Below, piece after piece: positions 46,160-58,254 of a stretch of 64,000 nt of DNA. Under the pieces are notes generated by a model. It searched no databases. It had not been told where the DNA came from and was given only the letters and a program-made list of their open reading frames with translations. Both the position numbers and the translations under genes were made by a program. Source of the stretch: Ophioderma brevispina (taxonomy: Eukaryota; Echinodermata; Ophiuroidea; Amphilepidida; Ophiodermatidae); the NCBI GenBank assembly GCA_023653785.1, contig JAMKCH010002870.1, positions 1 to 64,000 on the forward strand, read 5' to 3'. Position 1 is the stretch's first letter. The number at the start of each line of letters is the position of its first letter.

Positions 46160-46766
46160 TAGGTGACTCAGAGATTTCCACTGTAAGTTTTTTTGCTAGA
46201 AATCAATAGAATATGTGCAATTTGTGGTTATAATCATTACTGTTTCGCGTAGTTTCTTCTGTGATTTCTTTACAAAATTAATTAGGTCTATTTGAAAATA
46301 TTTGGAATAAGTTTAGCTATGAAAAGGCATGATATTATGATGCCTTGTGTTTTATGTTAGGATAGATGATCCAGTAATCCCATGCCTTAAGTTCAACCTA
46401 ATTTCAGGTTGAAACAAGTGGGACTATACAAGGGTCAGTAAAGTACTTCAAATATTCAACTAGAATTAAAGATAGTTACCTAAATGCTCAATTCCAAAGA
46501 AAGTTTGAGATGAATCCGATAGTTTGTTTTGAGGTAGTATACATTCAATGTATGCAGACAGACATAGGATTACTGTGTAAAACAAAATTCTGGATTCAGA
46601 ATTTATTACAAAGTTAAGAGCTCTATATAAAGGATATTATTTGAGCTTAACTTTTCAACAGTAACTAGTATCATGGTGGACAAGTATTAGGCATATGCAA
46701 AAAGCATGATTTGGTAGAAAAGTGGAGGGTGCCATCCTCTGCAAATTTTTTAAAGTCAGCCTTTAA
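46160..46766 (+). mobile_element. TTAA MITE family C, copy 3 (with extra ~250 bp)
   Basis: Left terminal phrase tgactcagagatttcc at 46164 and right end cagcctttaa with TTAA at 46763-46766. The body from 46440 matches copies 1 and 2 (aagatagttacctaaatgc, acataggattact, atttgagcttaac). About 250 bp between 46180 and 46435 are absent from the other copies, so another sequence was inserted or the ends diverged. Confidence 0.7.
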
Positions 46767-47719
46767 ATTTTAATGAATGGTTTAATCTGCAAATGCATAT
46801 TATGAAATGTTTTTACAATGGATATTGTTCCTATTTTCTGGTGGGCATAAACTTGTATATCACCCAAAAGCATTTTATGAGTTATTGTTTTCCTTCGAGG
46901 GTTAGGTTTAGGATCGGGTTTACTATAATAACTCCATGGTATATTCTACAAAAAGCTGTCTAGGGTTATGTATTGACTTTACAATAATGCTTACAATGTG
47001 CGACTCATTTTTTAAAACTCTACGCTTTCTCAAAAAAACCATATAAGAAACCACTGTGTTCTAAACTACAATCTTGTTCAAAATTGTTGGAACACTTGTG
47101 CAGATTTTGTTCCGCCGACCCCATCATTTCAAGGTGCATGAGGAAGACACACTTGGAGATCCGCACCATATATTTTCAACTAATGATTGGGAGGGGAGGG
47201 GAGGGGCGAAAGAAAATATAGTACAATGCATTCAAGCCTATTATCTACTTCCTAGCTGCCAATATTAACAGGTGGTTCCAAGGACTTATGAACAAGATTG
47301 TAGGATTCGTTGATACTACATTTGAATGCACTTTAAAAACTGTTTTGGAATATATTATTCAGTGGCGTACCGAATGATGGAAGGGCGCAAGTTGCCCACT
47401 CTGGCTTGAAAAAGCTGGCGATATTGACTAAAATCTGCATTTCAATTTGTGGGATTTCACAAATTCTCATCCTAAATTTGGGACTAAATTAAGTTAATTC
47501 AGCAATTGGAAAACAAATCACCAGGACAACTTCCGAAGGTTTGCCCCCTCTCGCAGGTGAATTGGGAATTGTGACAATCTGGAATCTAATGCCTCGGTTT
47601 GCACTGATTAGTCTTGAAATGCATATACTTTGGAATTTCTTGATATAAATTTGTTGAAAATAATTTGAAAACATTTAGACATGGGCGGTTAAAATGAGAG
47701 CAAACATGAATTTGTACCT
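46767..47719. other. Unassigned DNA with one hAT-like end at 47371
   Basis: CAGTGGCGTACCG at 47371-47383 resembles a hAT terminus, but no partner was found. The rest is unassigned. Confidence 0.4.
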
Positions 47720-48061
47720 TTAAGGTGATTGCTGTCCGATTCTGTATATTTGTGTATTCTAAGAGAGGAGAACCTGTCACTCACAAATCCGCCCCATTCA
47801 AGTCCATGGGAACACAAAACTTGGTGGTTTTGAGGTAGAAGGAAAAATTTACATGCAAAAGACCTATTCAATACTGTGCTATATTGATGGTTAACCATAA
47901 AATTGGTGTTTCTTAGTGAATTATCTTTATGGGAATGAAATTGATTTGAGGGCTCAAAATTAAGGACAACACTGAGAAAATACGGCCTTTCATCTGATAT
48001 CAATCGACTTCGACTTCAGGGTAAAGCAGGGGGTCCCAAACGATGGAACAACACCTTTAAT
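47720..48061 (+). mobile_element. TTAA MITE family D, copy 3 (342 bp)
   Basis: TTAA at 47720-47723 and 48058-48061. Left end TTAAGGTGATTGCTGTCCGA; right end inverted TTAAAGGTGTTGTTCCATCG. Shares body phrases with 28649-28968. Confidence 0.85.
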
Positions 48062-48764
48062 CCACAGTAGTGACCAACAGACTTGAGTATCACTTTTCAG
48101 TTGTTCAAGATTAAGGCAGAATGAAATCCACCCATAACATACGGGACTTAATCGTAATCAACATGATCAAAAGATCAAAACAAGTTTTATCTTAAAAGTT
48201 GGTCAAGGCAGCATACATATACCATAATACAAATGCTAGCCCGGAGTACTGATTAAATTAAGACCCAACAAAAACATCTGCTGATATTGTATCCCGTGCT
48301 GCAATGGTAGAATTATATAATATTGGTGCGGAGTGTTTGCCTGCCCTCTGCTAGACCAGGTTTACAACATAGAACGCATTGCATTCGCCAAAAACAGCTC
48401 TGGCCAATTGCTTGATTTGTTCAAATCTCGTTTAACAGCCTGTAGCTATGGTGATAGAGGTACAGCTAGGGCCAGGGTTAGAGTTAGAGAATAAAAGATA
48501 GGATTTGTGTGTGGCCTATCTAATTACGTGTCATAGTGGATGAGGCAGGCCAAACAGGCTGTCCCCCCAAAACTGTTAACACTAGAAACAAGAGGATTTT
48601 GGAAAAAAAATAAAGTACACATGGGTCTGTGTTTGGTATAGCTCTTTAAAGGAAAAAATTAAATACGCTTTTATTTTGCCGTTATTTCATTTCAATGCAA
48701 CATGTAGAAAAAAAGATTGCTTCATCAAAAAGGAGGGTGCAAAATTAGGATTGGTTCGCATTGA
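48062..48764. other. Unassigned DNA
   Basis: No feature recognised. Confidence 0.5.
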
Positions 48765-48976
48765 GGTTAGTCCTACTGAGTGGACCTTTTTTCTTTCAAC
48801 AACTCTGAAAGTTTTTTATTTATTTATTTATTTATTATTTATTCACGGTTGAAAAAACAGATGAGAAAATTCCTCATGGATGAGCCAAAATGGCTGATTC
48901 CATGAGGAAATTTCTCAACTGTATACAGCAACGTTGAGATAATGGAAGGAAAAAGTCCCTTCCTGTAGGACTAACC
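48765..48976. mobile_element. MITE/foldback with GGTTAGTCCTAC ends
   Basis: GGTTAGTCCTAC at 48765 and its inverse GTAGGACTAACC ending at 48976. Inside are a (TTTA)n tract and an imperfect hairpin at about 48860-48920 (gatgagaaaattcctcatgg against ccatgaggaaatttctcaac). The target duplication is not evident. Confidence 0.7.
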
Positions 48977-49045
48977 CGGGTTTAAAAAGGTTAACGTTAG
49001 ACTCTCTTTTTGCGAGATTACCAACCTAAGATTTATCCTTCACTT

Positions 49046-49934
49046 TTAAAAGGAGTAGCAGCGATGTGCTAATACGGAACATCGAAAAATCATCAAAATT
49101 GTATTTTTATATTTTTGGTACTGGCATGGACATGCGAACATAACCTGCAGGAGTTGGTTTGAAATCGGTGTATTAAAGACAAGGCAGTACTTTTTATCCG
49201 ATTCGTAATATATACGTGCGTATCAAATCAGCCTTGAATCAAAAAGCCTTCCCGGTGGAATATCACAGATTTCAGCCTGCTATGGAGACACCAGTAAAAA
49301 TACAGTTTTTACCTCAAACACAAACTAGTACTGATTTTTGTTTATTCTGCACTAGTGTAACCACAATCAGCTGTTTAGGGTAGATGTTGAAAGGCCGTTG
49401 CTGGATGTCTATTTGCAGGAGGAGGTATGACAAATTCTCAAATACTTCATTTTTTTCACAATATTTGGTGGTTTGGTTCTGCATTAAAGCAGTATATGGA
49501 TGGTACACAAGTATCCCTGATTTAGTTAAAAGACCACTCTCAGTGATTTGAAAAAAATATTTGAAATTGCAGGAATAGCTTCAAAGTGAAGGATAAGTTG
49601 TAGAATTTTCAACGTGACCTGTTCCACCTGTAGGAAGTGACAGAAAAGGAAGAAAAAGGCAGTGTTCAATGATACGATTCCCAAATTCTATTACGTGTTG
49701 TATAAGTGTCCGAACGGACAGTAATGACTAAAATTCCAATTTGTCCTTATTAGGTTGCTTCTGTCATATCCTGGACGGGTATGGTGGGATACCTGTACTC
49801 GGTTACATACATGAAAAAATCTGATGTTTTGATGATTTTTCGATTTTCGGATTTAGCACATCACTGATAGTTGTCTTTTAAGAACTGCCTTCCACATTTT
49901 TCGATTTTCTCCCATTATCGCTCTATCCCTATAA
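49046..49934 (-). mobile_element. TTAA MITE family E, copy 2, carrying an insertion
   Basis: Left TTAAAAGGAGTAGCAGCGAT (TTAA 49046-49049); right inverted TTATAGGGATAGAGCGATAA, its TTAA changed to ATAA. The reverse complement matches 17594-18241 (tggcat..atatgcgaa.ataacctgca, aagccttcccggtg, ccacattttt.gattttct). Family F copy 2 interrupts it at 49526-49881. Confidence 0.87.
49526..49881 (-). mobile_element. TTAA MITE family F, copy 2, nested in family E
   Basis: TTAA at 49526-49529 and 49878-49881. Ends AAGACCACTCTCAGTGATTTG-like and, inverted, AAGACAACTATCAGTGATGTG-like. Its flanks, when joined at one TTAA, restore the sequence seen uninterrupted at 17650 in family E copy 1, showing precise insertion with TTAA duplication, as in piggyBac-type transposition. 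Confidence 0.9.
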
Positions 49935-50281
49935 GTTCTACCACAAAAATTTCAAATATTGTTTTGCCTTTGCCATGCCTTATTAGGCATGAGCAAACAA
50001 ATTCATAAATATCTGCACTACAGCAATACAGGTCTGTTTTGTCATTATTACATAACAAAGTCCAATTTCAAAAACAACAGTTACCCGAAGTCGATAAAGC
50101 AAGTTTCTAACTTCAGGCGTCCAGTGACAAGTCATTTACAATCCGTCACAGATTGTAGGACCAGAGCCGTCCAACTTAGCTTCATAAATCTTCATCTTCT
50201 GCTATGACCTCGATTTTCCTTGACCTTAATCTCTGACCACTCGCTCGTATGCCGCTACTCTCTCATCTCTATCCTCTCTCG

Positions 50282-50312
<31 letters not shown>

Positions 50313-51894
50313 CTCCTTCTCTCTCTCTCCTCTCTATTTCTCCCTATATCTCCTATAAAAATAGTGAGATAATTTTTTTCACACCATCAATCAGTTATTA
50401 AGATGAGTTTAAAAGCCTGCGGATACTTGGAAGGTAATCACTTTTTCTTGGACAGACAAGTGATCATCATTCGGGTGAATAAATACTAGACCACAGTTAG
50501 ATTCCCTTCACGGAATAAAATATGCAGTGGGTACACTCTGGGGGTACTCCTGGAGTTACTGCAGAGTACCATGCACAAACATGCACACATCCTTGTGTGA
50601 TGTGCAAACTGGGAATTGATGCATTAAAATTAGTTTGACTATGCCAACAAAGATTTAAGTCCAAACTCTTTGTGTGTGATTCTTAACCAGGATAAAATAT
50701 GCGGGACTAGCTGCACAATCATGAAAATATGATATTAAAATTGGAATTTAAAATACTAAAAGAGATAAAGTTGGAAAGGAGTACCAGATCCTATCCTTTA
50801 TGAGTCCTAGCGGGTAGTAACGAACATTTTCAAACAAAATCAATTTGATGAAAACATATTAAGCAGAAAGTTGGCATTTTCAGCTCAGTTGTTTTTCAGG
50901 GCTATGTTTAGAGGGGTGTGACACCCCATTAACAGAATTGGTCAGTAAAATGGTGTGCTCATCAGCAATTGAGACTTGTTAGGCAAATTAGTATGAAATG
51001 TATTAAAATATATATTGCTATCAGCAACCGCAGGTTTGCAGCAACACTCCCCCCCACACTTTTGGTATCAGATAAATGTAACACTGGCAATATGTGAGAA
51101 AAATACAAAAAAAAGCGAGATTGTGCCCCAAATTTTTCAGACAGCATAACAAAAACAATTTGGATTTCAGATGGTGTCATTATATTTTTAATCACAGGAC
51201 AACAATTATCCACGAACAGTTTCTCATTCTTTTGGAAATAGAGTTTCGTTTTCGAATATTAATAAAAGTTTAAAAAGTGTGATTTTTAAATTCTCTTTCC
51301 AAAATGTGAGTACATATTGAAGGATATAGCTTAATTAGAAAAAAAATTAACAATCGCTCTAGGGTGGAACAATTGTATCGTATAAAAGTAAACATGACTT
51401 TTACTTCAGTATTTGCGAGGTTATATTGTTGAAAAAAAATTTGCCAAATTTGCCAAATAATTGAACAGTGAGAAAATCTGTGTTTTAGTAAAGTGACTTT
51501 TTATACCATTTCAAGCTACCCCCCCTTCTGAAATAACTTTATCTTTGAACTTTAAAATGGAGTATGGTATGCAAGTGCTGGAAATAAATCTTTATGCAAT
51601 ATCGAATCAAAATCTTTGAACTTAACTCAAGAAATCAGAAGAGGGGGAAATTTGATATGGTCTAAATTACCGCTTTGATTACATTTTAAAAATATTATTT
51701 GCTTTTTAAAACAAAAACCTTAATAAGATATACAAAACTACAATTTAACACCATCCAGGTAGTACAATACAATCCTTAAAATACAAAACGTAAAAAAGGA
51801 CTTACCTAAAGCACCAAAAAATAACTCTAAATACAACTCAATGACCTCCTACCCACAACTAGCAAACAATGTAACTCTAAAAAACATAAATCAT
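49935..51894. other. Unassigned DNA with a (CT)n tract
   Basis: Pyrimidine (CT)n microsatellite at about 50272-50345. Otherwise no recognised repeat copy or gene in nearly 2 kb. Confidence 0.5.
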
Positions 51895-52194
51895 TGATGA
51901 ACTCCACGGGGGACCATGGGGGAATGAATTAATGGTTAGTAAGGGCTTGTTCCCTCTACATATACCCCAAGTTCGACTACTCGCTCCTTAATCTAGAAAA
52001 AAAAAAAGATATGGCCAAATTTGATTTTGTCATATTTGTTGCATTTTCATACCCCCTCACAAACCCAGGGGAGGAGCCGGCGCGTTAACAAGGAGAAATC
52101 AGATTTACGATGCGGTAAAAATATGTCCCCACCGAAGGTCGCGATCAGTAAAACCCCATGTGATAAAGCAAATGTCTAAATATGAAAATACTCC

Positions 52195-52400
52195 CCATTG
52201 GTGTGGGGTGTCAGGGCGGGGGGCACGGGTAGGGTGTCGCACTCCACCCGTCCCCCTACCTGATACCGTCCACCCCCCCCCCCCCCCCATCCCCGAAAAA
52301 CCAAACCTCGCTCCAAGACACCCCACCCTCCCCAGACACCCCAACCACTCGCCTGACATCCCCCCCAGACCACCCCACCGTTCCCCAACCCCTCGAACAA
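52195..52400 (+). repeat. C-rich array of family G copy 3
   Basis: About 200 bp of ccccacc/cccagacacccca words with a C15-class run near 52268. It is shorter than the arrays of the other copies. Overlapping frames of 74-89 codons are composition artefacts. Confidence 0.8.
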
Positions 52401-53255
52401 CCCCTTTAATGGCCCATAAGCATCTTTGACCTAATTACGATTCACACAAAAGATGTATGGCAAAGTGGTCTTGCAAATAGCGAAGGAATTTTGTATATAC
52501 GATGTACGTTTTAGCAATTTTTTTTTTTTTTTTTTGGTTTTACAGCAGTTAGCTAATTTGCATACCTAAGCCGCATATATCACACACTTTCAAATTGGCA
52601 TAGGAGATGCGCACATTGATAGGCTTTCATGCAGTGAAGGATTTTTGTGTATCCGATGCACTGTTTCAAAAATATACCGATTATGCCAATTTTTGCATAT
52701 TATTTAGCTCATTTGCATATGTAATTTGCCCGAAATACACCCAAATCTAATCAGGTTGAGAACACTTTAACCCGCTTCTTTCCACCAAGTTACATCATTA
52801 TACGCCTTACAGAACTCCACATAACTTGTACACAAGCCTTGGGGGAAAATTTGCTTAATTATGCAAATTAGATACTTAATTAGCATATTTTACGCCCAAA
52901 ATCTAATCAGGTCGAGAACTCATCCATCCGCTTCTTTCCACCAAGTTACATCTTCGTAGCCCTTATGGAACTCCAGATAAATTGTAATGTTGACATTTTC
53001 TGTGCATTATTTACCTTTTCCCCTTAAACTTTTTCCCCTACTCCCTAACAGACCCAGGGGAGGACCCTGGGAGAATGAATTACATGTTTAGTAGGGGGGT
53101 TTACCATATACCCACGTTTGGCTACTCTAGCTCATCCAGAAAAAAAGATATGCCCAAATGTTCCAGGTTAACATTTTTATCACGGACATTTCAGGGTTAA
53201 CATTTTTCTCATGGACAAACGGACATACAGACCTACGGACGGAGCCCATTTTATA

Positions 53256-53285
53256 GTCCCCTTCCGAACTTTGTTCGGCGGGGAC
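53256..53285 (+). other. Terminal hairpin of family G
   Basis: GTCCCC TT CCGAAC TTT GTTCGG C GGGGAC: two perfect 6 bp stems separated by a small bulge. The homologous hairpin at 62425-62457 has different stem bases but keeps pairing. Confidence 0.85.
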
Positions 53286-53475
53286 AATTAATTACATGGT
53301 TAGTAGGGGCTTGTGTTATCCTGCAATATATCCCAGTTTGGCTCTTCTAGCTCATCTAGAAAAAAAATATGACCAAATGTTCCAGGATTAATATTTTTCT
53401 TACGGACGGACATACAGACATACAGACGGAGCCCATTTTTGTCGGCTTCTGAACTTCGTTCGGCTCGGCGGAGAC

Positions 53476-54797
53476 AGAAAACCTCATAGAGCAGCCAGAG
53501 GATTCATGTGCAATTTATCATCATCTCACTGCCATTTGTTTGCCCTTTGGTTGCACAGGGCTTAATTGTACATTGTCTCCGCTGATCAAGTTGATACTGG
53601 CTTGTTTTTCGGTCTTGAGCCAGGGCCTGAGGGAGCAAGACCTTGGTCTGAGATGTCTCGCTGCCGAAATTAGATATAACTCTGAATTCCTGATACATCA
53701 GGATGGCTTTTTTCCATCTGACTTTTCTTTGCTTTTTATTTTAAAAACATCACGAAACACTTGCTAGGAGCAAGAGACAAGGAAAAGAAAGCAACCTGTC
53801 GTCCTTTACCTTTTTGATCGCTGCACAGATAGATTTATTTTTACCTGACACACTATTTTTTCTGCAAATTCATTTATTTTTAACTTTAACAAACACTGCT
53901 GCAAGGCAAAGATAGGGAGAGATGAACGGCCTGTCAGCCATTTACTCTTTGGCTGTATGAATGCTATACAGATAGAAAAAGAAGGAAAGCAGTTTAATTT
54001 CTCATAGTAGTGCATTGTAAAGAAATGCAATTTACAGTAAAATACTGTAAACCAAGTCCTCTGGACTGTTCCCGGTTATTTCTTTAGAATGGGCACGAAC
54101 ACACTTATTTTCGCTGATTACCAATAATACAAACGAACGAGCAGGTGGACGCTGTTTTCACAATTACTGAAGTCAAAGTTCCATACTAATTAAAATATTA
54201 CAACTATGCTATTTTGAAAGCCATTTTGAAAATCTGCAAAAACACTGTGCCCGATCTTTGCGACGATAAGCTTTCTGCATAAACCACATGCCTGACGATG
54301 TTCTTGGATGTAAAAGGATCATTTTATAAGCAAGGGCGAAATCAACGAGAAGGTGCATTTTTCCGTGCTGTAACTTAAATATAGGTGTAATGGGCTTAGG
54401 CGGTAAACATCTAAGCGTCCACCAGTGAGCTCGCTGATTCAAGATGGCCGTCCGACCTCTAGCCTTTTATTACTCTATCTCTATGCTGTAAACAGGCTTA
54501 GAAAATGGCCAGAGAGTCAATTGATAGGTAAATTATAGGAATGTCCAGCAAATCTGCTGGCAGATGGAATAGCTCAGGTGAATTTTTAACAGTGTGGGGC
54601 TTGGAGACAGAGAAGAACATTCTGTTAAACACACTGTACATGTTCTCCACCTTCCTCCCCTCCTCCTCCTCCTTCTCCTCCTCTTATTTAATCTTTAGTC
54701 TGTTTCTTTATTCAGAGCACCGAGGGCAGTAATTGTGTAGAGTCTGTTTTTTTTTTCCTATTGATAATGGCACTAACACAATTTATGGCATTGATGC
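53476..54797. other. Unassigned DNA with a (CTC)n patch
   Basis: A CTC-rich patch lies at 54645-54690. No gene recognised. Confidence 0.45.
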
Positions 54798-55165
54798 ATA
54801 CCGTATTGTTCCTAATAAACGCCCCGGGGGCGGTGCATTTTTTCAAAGGGGGGGGCGTTTATTACAGTCAAAATAGAAAGTCAAAAATCCCCGCAAAAAT
54901 CACCTTACACAGTTTATAAAAGGGTTGTCAGTGCACGCGATGGGGATTTCAACCCAGGGCTATTATAATCAACACATGGGTCCAAGTTTTGATGCGCCGT
55001 GAAGTAGAAAGAATTGATGACAACAGCGAGTATGATAGCGGATTACACCGTCCTGGCCATTAAATCATGTGATTTAGGTAAGCTCATTTTTTTTAATTGT
55101 TTTATCCAAAAATCGTAGGGGGGCGTTTATTAGAGCAGGAGCGTTTATTAGGAACAACACGGTAT
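54798..55165. mobile_element. MITE with ATACCGTRTTGTTCC ends (368 bp)
   Basis: Left ATACCGTATTGTTCCTAATA-AACGCCCC and inverted right ATACCGTGTTGTTCCTAATA-AACGCTCC. The subterminal taataaacgcccc word is repeated inside each end. AT- and G-run-rich non-coding interior. The target site is probably TA, but this is not certain. Confidence 0.82.
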
Positions 55166-55504
55166 AACTTTTGGAGAGGTATAAAATGTTTCTAAGGGGA
55201 CCATAATTGGTGTGGAAATGCAGGCGACCAGAATAAAAAATTTGTTAAATTTTTTTAAAACATAAAATTACACATTTTTATGACCATATTTGGAATCAGT
55301 ATGAAAAATACATTCAAATAAGTACAAACATGCCTAGTCTTAGGCCAGTGATTTTGAAGTGACTGTCATTTGGGAAGAGCCATATCAGGCTATTGACATG
55401 ATATAAACTATACAGAATCTATTAGGATTGAGAGGTTTAATAGGGATATAGGAACAGGGACATAGTTCCAAGTGGGCAAGTTCTTGGTTAAATGCCAACA
55501 TGTA
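55166..55504. other. Unassigned DNA
   Basis: No feature recognised. Confidence 0.5.
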
Positions 55505-55660
55505 GAGAATAAAGGTATGATTTTGGGAATCGGTACTCTCTTTACTACGAATTGAAACCAAGGCGATACCATTATTTTAAGTGGAAGAACGAGGCCGGTG
55601 TTGCCGGTTTCAATTCATCATAAAGAGAGTACCGGTTCCCAAAATCATACCTTTATTCTC
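55505..55660. repeat. Foldback element, 55 bp arms
   Basis: gagaataaaggtatgatttt / gggaatcggtactctcttta / ctacgaattgaaacc pairs with its inverse, ending ttctc at 55660, with only a few mismatches and a ~46 bp loop. Confidence 0.88.
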
Positions 55661-55663
55661 ATT

Positions 55664-55970
55664 CTTAAACAGCTTTATCATTTAAAGTCATCTTTAATCC
55701 AATTTCGCGATACTTTACGGCTTAAATACAACAACAAATGACTGCCACCACCTAGTGACAGCAATCGAACAACCCGTTGAACGCAACGATCATATGCAAT
55801 GAGACGCAACATTGGCAGGCGCGCGCGAACGTAGCAAAACACGGTATGACGCGAGCGCTTCGACCTAAAAATAACATCAATACGCAGCGCGTACTACCTG
55901 GGTTCAATTGTCGAATTGAACCCGGGCATCAGCCAATGAAATTGCTTACATTTTCACAGCTGTTTAAGAA
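55664..55970. mobile_element. Possible MITE with TTCTTAAACAGCT ends
   Basis: TTCTTAAACAGCT at 55664 and AGCTGTTTAAGAA ending at 55970 bracket 307 bp that contain a strong small palindrome (gggttcaatt gtcg aattgaaccc, about 55904-55927). It directly adjoins the foldback at 55505-55660. The phrase tacctttattctcattctt is repeated at 63936-63954. Confidence 0.6.
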
Positions 55971-56121
55971 TTTCTGATCACAGGAAATGTCCTGCTCACT
56001 GGCAGGAAATGTCCCACTCACTGGGAGAAAAGGGTAAAAATAATATTTTTTCTGAGGGGCACTCTGCTTCTCCTGCCACCCAGCTGGCTATATATGCATG
56101 TATAGGGAAGGTTACCTAAAA

Positions 56122-56241
56122 GCCCATGATATACTTCCAGTTGTAGCGAGTGATTTCTGCTTGCGGAACACTTGATCTTGGGTCAAAATCTGGTGTTGCA
56201 CAAGCCAATCGCTCGTTGCGACTGGAAGTGTATCATGGGCC
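56122..56241. repeat. Small foldback/MITE, ~34 bp arms
   Basis: GCCCATGATATACTTCCAGT...GCGAGTGATT pairs with AATCGCTCG...ACTGGAAGTGTATCATGGGC. The element is about 120 bp in total. Confidence 0.85.
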
Positions 56242-56756
56242 ATAGAGCTACAGAAAGTGAGTCTTTCTAAGGATTGAGGATATTACTGCCAATAGATGGC
56301 AGTATTCAACTTATTGTGCTGGAGTATTTGTGAGAGTTGCAACAACTTAACTAAAGGTTATAAAAAAGTTATACACCACTAAACCTGACCGCCGTAAGCA
56401 TGGTTAGGATCAAAAATCTTAGGTGGACTATTTTCTTCCATGGCATCTGAAAAAAATCCTTTCAAAAATGTTTGAAAATGCACTAGTAATACTAAGTGGT
56501 TGAATTTCATGGTTGATTTGTAGACTAAACCCTATTGCTTCCATCTCAGACATTAACACAGCCAGGTTCCTAACAGACAGATGCAGGAGCAGAGGTGTCA
56601 CCAAGTTCTAACCATATTAAAGACAAAATTGCTAAAAGCTTGGGAGGTAGCAAAGACAATTTTTTCTTGATTCATCCACATCCTGTTTAGTTGGACCAAG
56701 TTTACCAAGAGCATGATTGCATTCACCTATAAGATTAAGATCCATGCTGGATTTCG

Positions 56757-57045
56757 GCCTACCCTTCCACGCTGGCCTAGTGCGGGTTGAAAGGGATCCT
56801 GGTACTTATAAGAGTAATGTGTGCAGGTAACAGACCCGGGATGGTCCCCCTACTCTTTTCGATAAGGTCTGCAACTTTTTACATGTTCAGGAATGACTCC
56901 TCTAACACACGGGACCAACAGCTTTACATGACTCCGAACCATGAGGTGCCGGACACCCATTGCATATACCTGCACATTTTACGCAATGGGTGGGAGTGAG
57001 TAGAAATTCCATAATCACACTGTTGCGCGACTATGCAATTTTCGA
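56757..57045 (+). repeat. Interspersed repeat family I, copy 1
   Basis: Matches the reverse complement of 63023-63310 over ~290 bp: cctacccttccacgct, cctagtgcgg, tttcgataaggtctgcaactt, ggaccaacagcttt, gacacccat. A short frame is shared, but substitutions fall at all codon positions, so it is probably not coding. Confidence 0.8.
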
Positions 57046-57159
57046 CTTATTAGGAATAGGTGAGTAGACCAAAGAAACCTGACTCTCGGCAGCCCGAACC
57101 AGGGCTGCTCAATCGATCTTATAATCTGCTGACGGTTCATAGGAATGTGGAGTTCATAA

Positions 57160-57790
57160 AGACAGTGATGACAAGATTAAAAGTGGTGGCAATTTGCATA
57201 CGACGCCATTTTCCAAAATGGAAGCCATCTTAAAGCTAAAAACACCTAAGAAGACAATTTTGGTGTAATAAATGTTTTTTCTGAGTCAAGGAGTTCAAAA
57301 CAATTATTCCCCAAACTATAGACCAGTTAACAGCAATGTTTGTAAACATGTTAGGGCCTGGTATCTTGAAATAGATCGGCCTGACTGTTACACACTGGGC
57401 AATTGTATCTATTAGAGTTTTAATAATATGGGCCATAACGTTTCGCAGAATGATTCGCAGGCAACAAAGAAGTGACGTAGGATGTAACTGGTTCTATAAA
57501 ATGTTGCATGCGCCGATAGTTTCCAAGATGGCTAACATTTTATTGACACTAACCTTACATTTCTTAATATATAGCCTATGAAGATGATTGTGGTGTCAAA
57601 TGCAATATTTTCTGGTCAAGGAGTTCAATAAAACTATTTACAAAACTGTCAGATGAATATAAAAGTAATGGCAGTTTTCATACGTCACTATTTTCCAAGA
57701 TGGTCAACATATAAAAGACAAAATCGTTTATACAAAGTGGATCTGTTTTAGGTCAAGGATTTTAACTGCAATATTCTCAAAACTGCCAGA
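57160..57790 (+). repeat. CCAAGATGGC-bearing repeat units, direct
   Basis: Two to three related units: catacg.c.ccattttccaa.atgg, then ggtgt.aaat..aatgttttctg..tcaaggagttcaa. Anchors fall at 57291, 57621 and 57751. The unit is repeated inverted at 58255-58590. The core fits the YY1-type motif AAGATGGC. Confidence 0.65.
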
Positions 57791-58254
57791 TGAGTTGTGA
57801 GTCATGTTATTCATGGACTACCAATGTGGCACCCAAAATAAGACACCTTGACTACTCCATATGTATTCACCCAAACATATATATGGAATTGCATGGGAAT
57901 TTTGATATTTAGGCCTGTATTATTTTAATAGAAACTATTATTTGTTTGTTTCAGAAATGTCAAGAGTAAAATGGCCCCGAATTTCGAACAATTAAATGGT
58001 CATGGTCACGTGCACACCTATTGGTAGTCAATGTTTTGGGGTTTTCGTTCATAGGGGCCATAAAGCGCAGTAAGGAGGTTCTAAGGAGGAGTTACCGAGG
58101 ATTCTGTGTTGGTATTTTTTATCAAGCATGTGGGTTAATATATTTTATCACTTTGCCACATTAAGCCTGACATTGTAATATGTTAACACTCTTGGGTACT
58201 TGTACTTAAAATATTGGGCTATCTTGGGAAAAAAGTGACAAATGCAAATAAACA

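Larger units (their letters stand above)
51895..53475 (+). repeat. Composite repeat family G, copy 3, with tandem tail modules
   Basis: A gggggaatgaattaatggtt / ttagtaaggg / tctagaaaaaa module at 51910 reappears at 53070 and 53288. The head (tttacgatgcggtaaaaata) lies near 52105, the C-rich array at 52195-52400, and octamer modules at 52556-52563, 52711-52718 and 52861-52868. Tail modules with GGAC repeats end in hairpins at 53256-53285 and, decayed, about 53437-53473. Tandem joining of tail and head modules suggests amplification by unequal exchange. Confidence 0.75.
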
